NCBI RefSeq assembly: GCF_002078875.1 | Contig: NC_034410.1 | Span: forward strand, 103,050,138 to 103,114,137 | Reading direction: 5' to 3' | Length of the DNA: 64,000 nt | Origin: Numida meleagris | Lineage: Eukaryota; Chordata; Aves; Galliformes; Numididae | Shown: positions 40,315 through 50,200 of the stretch, in pieces | Layout of the letters: every line of letters starts with the position of its first letter | Numbering within the stretch: the first letter of the stretch is position 1 | Notes under the pieces: model-generated | Database searches by the model: none | Told to the model about the DNA's origin: nothing | Seen by the model: the letters and a program-made list of their open reading frames with translations, nothing else | Made by a program: the position numbers and the translations under genes

Positions 40315-40404
40315 TCCTTCTTCCTTCCTTCCTTCCTTTTTCTTTCTTTCTTTCTTCCTTCCTTCCTCTCTTTCCCTCTTTCTTTTTCTTTTTTTTTTTT
40401 TTCC
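40201..40404. repeat. 204-nt pure pyrimidine tract, (CTTT)n/(CCTT)n
   Basis: Every base from 40201 to 40404 is C or T on the plus strand. The centre (40267-40316) is a clean CTTT array, with CCTT arrays on both sides and a poly-T end. It produces long, spurious Phe/Ser/Leu-rich frames on one strand and Lys/Glu/Arg-rich frames on the other. Confidence 0.97.
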
Positions 40405-43400
40405 ATGAGAATAGTTAGGATTTGGCTGATGAAATCCTCAGGATTTAGGCAACCTGAAAGGTATCTGTGTGCCTCACCATAACCACCTTCAGCTTTCATC
40501 CTTTCTCTTCTGAAGTCCAGGAATTAAATATTCTGAATATGCTTGTTAATGTGCAAATGCTGTGTTGGAAGCACCTGTGACATCATGGAGGGGTATGAGA
40601 CTCATCCACATTTTTTTTAGGACTCCAGAATAACAATGAAATGCCTGTCAAGCTTACTGTGATATATATCCACCAACATAAACCAGTACATACGCGAAGT
40701 GTTTTCAACCCATAAGAAGGTGATGCCAGTCTATGATTTAACAAAATGTTAAATAATTTTATGATGATGATGCCACTGCAAAATAACTTCGAGAAGCACA
40801 TACCCCTGCAGGTTACAGCTAAGTCCTAAGGGGTGCTGAAGTGTGATGTTACTTTACATGAATGATGATTTCCGGTTGTGGGGTACAATGGGCTTTGGTG
40901 GCAGTGACACCTAAGGATTTGCTTCAGGGTGAGTCATAAACCTCAAGTGGAACGTCTCTCCTTCCAGAATTTACTATCTTGCTTAAAAGTGCTTATTTTG
41001 GAAAAACTACAGTGAAGTGCATGAGAGGAGCCATCAGCTCCCCAAAAAGCTCAGCATCATTCCATTGCAGCTAATAACAAACCTCAATGAGTCTGATTCC
41101 ACGGGAGCAGGAGCAAACCTACCAGTTCTTGCTTTCCTAATAATGGCCAATGCATGTCACCATCCTTTATTGGCTAATGGTCTATTTACTTCAGCTTCTC
41201 TTCTTTCACTTGATCTTTTCAGGAGCCTCAGCATCTTATTTCCAATACTCCTGTTGAGTGAGGAGTTCTCCTAGGTCTGGTTCTGAGTGTTTGCCACACT
41301 TCACTAATAAACTTTTTCAAGGAAAAAAATTCTCCTAATTGAGTTGGCCAGTGCCATGCTCATGTTATGCTCACCTTGGCAGCGGAATCAGGCTGTGTGA
41401 AGAAAACAAGCAGCACACATTTGTGTAAAGGATCCTTAAGCATGAAACAAATCACAGCTTCTTATTTAAATAATACAGCACCATGCAAAATCCACATTTT
41501 ACAAGCTTCTAAGGAGTGTCTTTAAATATAAAAATGCAAAAATTTTAACAATCCACCAGTGCTATGTATATAACACTCTTCACTTTACCTGCTTAAGCCA
41601 TGAAAAAGGTTTAATCAGAATGTCCCTTTAACAAATACAGTGTTTGAAGAAAAAAAAAAAAGCCAGAACAAATGTCTAGACAGAAAAAAAAAAAAAGCAC
41701 AAGTTTTAGTCTTCCTGATTGAATCTATTTAGAATGATACTTACCCATTCAAGAAAAGGCATAGAGGAGTCTAACCACCACACCTATGTTTCCCATCCCC
41801 AGGAGACTCAGCTCTTGCTGTGGCTTAGCTCTTATCTGTGATCCTTGGCTCTCGATTGGCTCTTATCTCTGATTTGACACAGCAGGTCAAATACCAGCAG
41901 GTCCTTAGCCATGCTCCTGCCCTTGAACCACGATGCTGTCCTGAGGGGTACAGCTAGGGACAACCATCATCTGTTTTGCCATACTCTGCAGGTACATGAT
42001 GGGGAGTGCATCTGGCCAGGAGCACGGCTGTCACTGGGTCACCCCAGGAAGCCCTGACCTGTGCCCATATGTGCCATGTGCTGTGCAGAGACAGGAGCAG
42101 GGCCCAACTGCAAATGGTGGAGGAATCACAACTCTAGCTACTCAACGCAGGGAGCTTTGCCACTTTCTAACAGGGTTTTTAAGGCAAGAAAAGTGTGAAA
42201 GTAAAAGAATGAATATAGCAGGACAGGCTGGAGCTATACAGTGCTGTGAGTTGGAACAGCAGAATTGCCCTTGGATCATAGTGCACAGATTTGAGTCTAG
42301 CAGTGGTTTATTATCTCACTAGAATCATCTAATTCCCTGTAATAAAGATTGCATGTAGAGCACGACAAAGAGGAGACAAGTCTATTACAGTCCACAGCCA
42401 GGACTAATGCTTTTTTTCGTCTTATTCTTAAGTAGGCAGGAATAGCTTTTCAATTTCAAAATAAAAACTATACAATTACAGTAATAATATAATGCTCCTG
42501 ACTGCTTGGCAGCTGCATGTTGTAAAACTCAAAGCCACTGATCAGAAGCAAAAGCAGTAAGTCATTAACAGCTTTATAGAAATGTTCCGGTGGGGTGATT
42601 ATGTCTATCAAAATACTTCTGTGGGGGAAAGCCTGATTACTGATTTCATATCCTCTTCCCCCCAAAACCCCTGCAAGTGCTTGCATCTTTTCCGAACAAC
42701 AAATAAAGTGGCCTTTGCTGGAGATGTAATTAAGACTAGATGAGCTGTGGAACAAGAGAGGATCCTGTTCAACTAGTTAGGCGTCAGTTACAACAAAAAG
42801 GCAGAAGCACTCATGTTTTTATCCTCTGTTATAAAAAATATTTCTCAATCAGTGTTTCAATACAGTTAAAATTTAAAACTCTCTACATTGCTAATAAATT
42901 AAAAATCCCATTTCTCTGACCATCTTGTAAGAAAGTAGGTAAGTAATTTAAACACTTAGTTTACATAAACTCATACAGAAATCTGTATTTGAACAAGTGC
43001 ACTGAAAACAGATATGCCTTCTTTTCTTCTGATAGGTCTTATTTGAGTTATTAAGTAACAGGAAAGCCTTTATATTCTTTGCATGACCTTGAGAGTCTGC
43101 TAGCATGAAATGGTCAATAGTCAAACCCCAGGAGAATGTTTCACCAGATAGACAATGTCAGAAGTGAGTATGAAGTACAGTTAAATGCTTTGCAGCCTTA
43201 TTACAGTAGACTTCATCATTCAATTTCAGCATATTTACTCCTGGGAAGAGATGAAGGTAATACATTTATACAGAAAATCATGTGAGTGAAATTTGATGGG
43301 TTGATCGAATTTTTTCTGGAGCCTATTAAAATATCATTTATTTCAGAGGTAGTTTGCAAAGCAGTAGTGACATACATGAGTGGAAACAATACTCCTTCGC

Positions 43401-43620
43401 TTGACTTTGGATAAAACTCTTAAATACTGTTGGTGGTGTCCCTGAACCTCACAGAGAATGCTTAATGGATAAGATGTTCTAATCAAAGCTGACAACAGTC
43501 AATTAAGTGTCAGAAGAACAATCTGATAAGTAGGTCTTCATGTCTATAGGCATTTCCTGATACGTCTTATCTGTCAATCTGAATGTGAAACATCTCCATC
43601 TTCATCTCATTATTGACTGA
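40405..43620. other. Non-coding sequence 3' of AQP4
   Basis: It may include distal AQP4 3' UTR if the AATAAA at 43621 is not the main signal. Two A-runs lie at 41649-41662 and 41683-41697. No coding exon recognised. Confidence 0.45.
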
Positions 43621-43626
43621 TTTATT
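43621..43626 (-). terminator. AQP4: Candidate AQP4 polyadenylation signal AATAAA
   Basis: The minus strand reads AATAAA here, about 215 nt past the readthrough TAA. It is the first canonical hexamer I see downstream. Another lies at 43337-43342. Mammalian AQP4 has a much longer 3' UTR, so the main cleavage site may lie further on, towards lower coordinates. Confidence 0.35.
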
Positions 43627-43840
43627 AAAGAAGAATGCTTTCATCTCTTTTTGACTTTGGGGTTGTTCCAGAAAGAAAGGAAGGAAAATAGTAGGAACAA
43701 CTCCTTATTTGGAATAATTCATGGGGAATCCTAATTATAATGAAGTTCTAATATTCCAGCTGAGCAGATGTATGGTTTGGTGATGCCACTACCACACAGC
43801 TGCCTTCACCATATCTTTTAAGAAATGGTAGATGCTCAGT

Positions 43841-43927
43841 TTAGAGGAGATCTGTTTCTTTAATAGGTGGAGGGTTATCTGTGGACTCGCTGGCAGGCTG
43901 CTCTCTGCTTTCAGTGCTCCTTGCTAG
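43841..43927 (-). CDS. AQP4: Conserved stop-readthrough extension of AQP4 (AQP4ex-like), 28 codons plus TAA
   Basis: After the TGA at 43930-43928 the frame stays open through 28 sense codons to a TAA at 43843-43841. With the recoded stop this is 29 extra residues, the length of the mammalian AQP4ex extension. The context TGA-CTAG is the motif known to promote programmed readthrough. The predicted tail contains the segments STESRE and PPIKETDLL. The last nine residues match the human extension as I recall it, while the middle has diverged, the pattern of selected coding sequence. In mammals the extended isoform localises to perivascular endfeet and hides the S-S-V PDZ ligand. Conservation in this bird is seen directly; use in vivo is inferred. 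Confidence 0.88.
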   Translation of the reverse strand, partial: LARSTESREQPASESTDNPPPIKETDLL

Positions 43928-44206
43928 TCATACAGAAGACAGCACCTCGCTTGATGGATCTCTTCCCTTCTTGTCCTCACTCCTGTCGATATCAATCACA
44001 TGGACAATGCCAGGCTTCAGGATCAGGTCGTCGGTCTCTACATGGCTCCTGGTGTCATCCACTTCTATGTATTTCCCTTTGGATGGCTGGGTAGCTTTAC
44101 TGAAGACGTCTTTAAAACGGCGCTTGAGCTCCACGTCTGGGCAATAGACATACTCATAAAGAGCACCAGCAAGGACTGCTCCTATTATTGGTCCCACCCA
44201 ATAAAC
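43928..44206 (-). CDS. AQP4: AQP4 last coding exon: residues 232-323 and stop
   Basis: The exon starts at GTTTATTGGGTG after a CCCTTTGTAG acceptor and encodes helix 6 ([20 protein letters not shown]) and the cytoplasmic tail, ending in EVLSSV. The tail keeps the [11 protein letters not shown] segment. The terminal S-S-V is the class I PDZ ligand that anchors AQP4 to the dystrophin complex through syntrophin in mammals. The stop codon is TGA at 43930-43928, followed at once by CTAG, the readthrough context described in the next entry. Confidence 0.97.
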   Translation of the reverse strand, partial: VYWVGPIIGAVLAGALYEYVYCPDVELKRRFKDVFSKATQPSKGKYIEVDDTRSHVETDDLILKPGIVHVIDIDRSEDKKGRDPSSEVLSSV

Positions 44207-47200
44207 CTACAAAGGGAGGTGGAAAAAAACATCAGCATTATGCTCCAGAGCAAATAAAGAAGCGAGAATCTCAGAGAAAAGCATGTCACTGCAGACTTCA
44301 TTCAGAAAACTTTCTCCAGAATGTCCTGGCCTAATCTTTTAAGCCAGCTCTGCTCTCCAGAAATGCTTGGTCACACAGTTCACTGTATTTCACGAACTGG
44401 GATAAACTCTGCCATCATGTCAGTTTACGAGGCAGAGAAGTGTAACTGCCCTAGGTTTCACAGAAGGTGATGTGGAGCTCAGCAGTGAAGTGAATTCTCT
44501 AACTGAGGTATGAAATTGGTCAAAAGGCTGTGTCTTAGGCAGTTAATGGCACTAGTTCCGTTGTGCCTCTCTTACCTCTCTTCTTCCCTCAGTCTCTCAT
44601 CTCTCACATGCGTTTTGTCCATTTCAGAAATACTCCCTATTCACCTTGAATCTCGTCATCTAAACCACCTCACACCCTGTGAGTGCAGAACTTCCCTAAA
44701 AATTCCTCTCACACCAGCACTGAGAGAATCACTAGAGATGTACCATATGAAGCAGAGGAGAAGAGGGAACTATGGTGACATATCAGTAAGGTAGGAATGC
44801 TGTTTCCCTGATGTCTGAGAAATACTTCATTCTACATATTTGGTTAGCAATCTCCTGAGGCAGACAGATTGAGCAGCCTGCTGGGTTCTGCAACTTTTAT
44901 TATATTAACTAAGTTTATCCACTAAAACAAAAGTTCAGGTTCTTCATCATACTTAGCTGGATCAATCATAGCTGTAACATTTCTTGAGAAAAAAGGTCAC
45001 AGATCTTTATGGTGTTGGGTATGACTTGTGAAATACTACTCTGTAGTCACATACAACACACAGTTGCTTTGGCACAGTTTTTTTCTAGACTACCAAGAGT
45101 AAGGTGGTTGGGAAGCAGCCTCATATGCCTGAAGTGAAATGGGTTTGTCAACTTCTAACCTCTTTCCAAGAAGCCATCTCTAAATTTTCATTGTTTATTT
45201 GCCAGCTGTAGATAACATATTTGCACTGTTTGCAAGATGACACACAAAATAAAAACCAATGTAGAAAACTGATTTTCTGCATTTTTACTCCAAAATGATT
45301 ATAAACTTGTAAGGAAGCAAAGCCTATCCTAGTGCATACATGCAAGCAGTTCTACTTCAATATTTCACTCACATTTCCAAAGAGTCCAAATTTGACTTCT
45401 GATCCAGCAGACTCCAACAGGCAGGCAGCTATCTGATTATCTAATTTGATAAACAAATACAACTGACACACACTACTTTGCAAGGTACCTATCTATTTTA
45501 GTATGACATGCAGCAGTTCTGTAATATTAGTAGGTGCAAAGGCCCACTGACTTCACTTAATAGCATGCTAATGTCACTGCTTTCAAGGAGGAGAAAAAGG
45601 CTCTATTTCCAAATGACCAGCAGAGAAGCTAAGCTTCTCCTACAACTTTCTACACAGTACATTTGTTTATTGTTTACAGCTTTAGTCACAAATTACAGGC
45701 TCCCTCAGAGTATGGATAATTAATCTTGCGAAAAACTACAGCAGAATTTTCATAGGAACAAGCCATTCACTGATAACTGGGTAAATCTGCCCCAATAGGA
45801 TAACTCTTGGGAACAAAGTTACACATGGTATCATGTTTGCAGAATTGGAGCCTCGGGGCCTAAAAAATAATACCATTTCTGTTATTAGCTACAGTGGGAG
45901 CAATGTGGGCTCCATACTTTTAAAATCAAGAAAATCCTTACATGCTCTGCAATACGCAGCTCCCACTGCTACTACTGAAAGCATCCCTAGAAATGCTTTC
46001 CCTATGTTTAATTAGGTGAGGCTGAGCTGTGATCCATCTCTCCCTAAAAAATGTTGGTAAGTTTAGTACTGGGATGCTACAGAAACTGCAACACTCACAG
46101 TCTGTTTCTTAAATTGTTTCCTGCACAAACACTCCTAGTTAAGCTGATGCTTTCTAATCAAAGCAGATAACATCTGGTCCAGTTCATAAAGACCAGGTGG
46201 CAACCCCTTCATCTCTCGCTGTGGGCATTTGCCATGGCAGGTTCTCCCTCTGGAACCAGAACACAGAGAGTCTCTGCTCTCATTTTATGTCTGCCTCAAT
46301 TTGCCATAGAACCAGGTGAAATGTGAAGCCAACAGAATTACTTCAATAACTTCTCACCGGCATGACCTGAGGGTTTGCAGTCTGCCTTGGAGGACCTTTT
46401 CTTTTTTGTAGTTCAATTCTTCCCATCTCACTGGGCTGTTTTTTTATTGTTTTGCTCTTTTGGTATGATTTCCTTCTACCCCAGCTACTCCCTCCACAAA
46501 ATGGCCCCTGAGTGGCTAGATGATATCCTAGCACACTGCCTACAACACTGCAGCCCTAGATGTGGACCATGATTGTACAGCAGTGTGTGGCAGGTCAGCA
46601 CCTGTCTCTCCAGTGATGGTCTTATGGAATGGGTAAGGATAGATAACTAACATTGAGTGATTTATGAAAAATTTCAATGGCTGTTTGTTGCTATGAGGAA
46701 GGAAGCATGAAAACAGAGTTACCCATTGGTTTTCCCATTTTCCCATGATGACAGCAGGTCCAAATGAGCGAGCGGGGTTCATACTGGCACCAGTGTAATT
46801 GATCTAAAGTAGAGACAAAATGTTACCTGTTATTAGAATCTCAAATGTAGTGTCACTCAGTCCTTTACTATGGAACACCCTGGTATTGCATGGTGTCTAA
46901 TCCTGACAGTGGGTATTGTCACTCTCCAGCGTCTTATCACAAAATTAACAAAGCCATCACACAAACAGGCAGAAAATCCCAGATCCAGCACCCTACCCAA
47001 GAGGATCCTTCTGCTGCTTTCAAAATGTTTTTGACATGGATCCATAGGAAGCATGAATAAATGTTTTGGGCCCATCACTACAAGAAAGACTCTGAGGTTC
47101 TGGAGCGTGTTCAGAGAAAGGCAACGAAGCTGTGAGGGGTCTAGAGCACAGGCCTTATGGGGAATGGCTGAGGCAACTGGGATTCTTTACTCTGGAGAAG

Positions 47201-50200
47201 AGAAGGCTCAGGGGAGACCTTATCGCTCTCTACAACTACCTGAAAGGAGGTTGTGATACAGCTGGAGTTGAGCTCTTCTCTCAGGTAATAGTGACAGGAC
47301 AAGAGGGAATGGCCTCAAGTTGCCTCAGGGGAGGTTATGGTTGGATATTAGGAAACATTTCTTCTCAGAAAGAGTGGTGAGGCATTGGAAAGGGCTGCCC
47401 AGGGAGGTGGTGGATTCACCATTCATGGAGGTATTCAAGAAACATTTAGATGATGTACTAAGGGACATTATTTAGTGGGAAATATTGATGGTAGGTGGAC
47501 AGTTGGACCGGATAATCTTGGAGGTCTTTTTCAACCTTGGTGATTCTACGATTTAGTGATTCTATAATACAGCAGCTATATAGCTATAGCAGCTATAAAG
47601 TCTACAGAAGTTTCCATTTGCTTCTGAAGTAAGCATAAAGGGACAAAAGCTCTATTTTTTAAAAAGAAGGCATTGACTTACAGCAAATAAATGTCCAATC
47701 GCAACAGAAAATCCAATTGCTAAAGCTACTGAACCAGTGACGTCACTTCGTTTCGAATCACAGCTGGCAAAAATAGTAAAAACCAGCTGGAATGTAATTA
47801 TCAATTCCACCAGGAGTCCATGGCCAGCGGAAAGATCCCCATGTACCTGGAGGAAGGGAAAGAAACACCAGAGATGAAGCAAAGGTGATTTTGTAAATCA
47901 AAAAGCAACCACCTACATTAATTACATTTCAGTGAATGGTATTTCTAAGTGGTACACAGCGAAAGACAACAATGAACTTTTAGAAGCACACATTCCCAGC
48001 CCTCTCCTCCCCTTCTCTTTCTTTTTTTTTAATTTGAGAGCCATGGAAAATTACTGCTGGACTGACAACAGACGGCTTGCCAGTAACATCCAACGGGAAC
48101 TTCACAGCTAGACCACAGAAGTATCCTTTATTTTCACATGGGTATTTGCAAAGGCTGCACTTCCCCTTCACCGTTTTTTTTTTTCTTGGGAGTGCTGTAA
48201 TTTACTATTCAATTATAAATTCATTAATTAGCCCTGACTTAATTAATTTAAATTTCAATTAAAATTAAAGCAGTGTGCAGCTCAAGTGCATTTTTAATAA
48301 GTCCTGCAACAGGGCTAACTGATGGCATTTCTTATTAGTTTAGAACAAAGCTGAAATCTAAGCCACAATCTATTTCAAAAGTATGTCATTTTAAATTGAT
48401 GTTTTTTCAATCCCCATCATAACGGCAGAGAATTAATTTCCCCTCCCCAGTCCATAAGAAAATGGCATTTCATGCATACATTATTTAAATTCTGCACGTA
48501 AATTAACATTACCTGCTGTCATCAGATTTAGGGATGTTCTAGAAAAGAGTACTTCTATAAAAAGAATAGCTACAGATATAGTGGTGCATAAAGCCATCCT
48601 GGGGAGAGCTTTAAACCCTTTCTGGATGTTGTAAATAAACCAGCAAGCTCCTACAATTTCTACTCGAGCTCTCTTTATTCTGTGTGACGCTGATTCTATT
48701 TTCTTAGGCTCTGAGTTACTCTATTGCACGCGCTGGAGCAGAAGTGATTACCGCAGTGACTCCCAGGCCTCCCACCACACTCGGTGGTGTGATGAGGTAG
48801 AGGATGCCAGCTCCCACGATGGCTCCCAGGCACTGGGCAAGAATGTAGAAGACCGACTTGGCGAGGCTGATCTTCCTCGTGCAGACCATCGCCACGGTCA
48901 CAGCAGGGTTGATGTGGCCACCGCTGATGTGTCCAAAGCACTGCACCATGGTTGCAATGCTGAGTCCAAAGCAGAGAGAGATAAGGACCATGTCTACGGG
49001 CAGTGGCTTCTCTGATCCACCCCAGTTGATTGTAGAGCCGAGGCTGAGGAGGACAAAAATCAGCATGGCCAAAAATTCTGCTGAAACAGCTTTCCAGAAG
49101 GGCTGAGTCCACACTCCTTTGAACGCTACCATGATGCTCTCACACTTGCACAGTCGTCCACACTTACTGAAAAGGAAAACAAATCTTCATCAGAAGTCAC
49201 CAAATAAGCCTTATTCTCTCCAGTAAAAAGGTTGTTATTTGACAAGCATGGAGTGAAGTCTCAAGGTAGAGTACCCTTGGAAGGGGACAACCTCAGACAG
49301 ATGCTCTGTCTGAGCTGACTGACCTTAAAACATTGCTGGAATTCAACAGTCTGCAGAATGCAGGGTAATTAATCATTCCCTGTGATAAGTCTGTCCCCTC
49401 AGCTTTGGTTCATGCAAAGCAGCCCCTTTATTTTTTCTTAAGTATGTATGAAAATAAGTGTATTCTTCTATCCTAGCTGACCTCTGCCTGACTAGGAGTC
49501 TGCAAAACCTTACCACTTCCAGTGTCCTGTTAAACATCCTGCTCATTAAATTGGTGCGTATCCTCTTTTTCTGAGCAAACCTGTACTTTTCACAAAGCGG
49601 GTGCAATAGTTCAGTAAAAAGCAATATTGTAGAATCACTGAAAGTCTTGGGCTGGAAGAAGCCTTAAAGCCCACCCAGTCCCACTCCTGTGCCATGGGCA
49701 GGGCTGCCCCCCACCAGCTCAGCTGCCCAGGGCCCCATCTAACCTGGCCTTGAGCGTCTCCAGGGATGGGGCACCACAGCTTCTCTGGGCAGCTATGCCA
49801 GCACCTCACTGCCCTCTGAGTAAAGAATTTCTTCCTAACATCTCACCTAAATCTTCTGTCTTTTAGTTTAAAGCTGATCCCCCCTTTCCTATCACTATCA
49901 GACCATAGAAAAACTTGGTCTCCCTGCTGCTTGTAAGCTCCCTTCATGTACTGGAAGACCACAATGAGGTCTCCCCAAAGCCTTCTCCAAGCTAAACAAG
50001 CCCAAGTCACTGTTAAACAAGCCCAAGCTCATACCATAGTCAAATCCTAACCGTTTTAACAATAGTGTAGTGATGGGAGGTTGCCTTGGGATCTATTAGA
50101 GAAAGTCTATTTTCCTGAACTCTCACACAAACAAATATTTCAATTCATATTTATACAAAGAGCAGTTTCTTATTTCTCGACATAGGGTAAAGATTGAATC

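Noticed and set aside
40119..40499. Phe/Ser/Leu-rich and Lys/Glu-rich frames of about 100 codons
   Set aside because: Artefacts of the pure pyrimidine tract.
48696..49112. 138-codon minus-strand frame overlapping AQP4 exon 1 in another frame
   Set aside because: A shadow frame of the true AQP4 exon. The AQP4 frame matches the known protein throughout.
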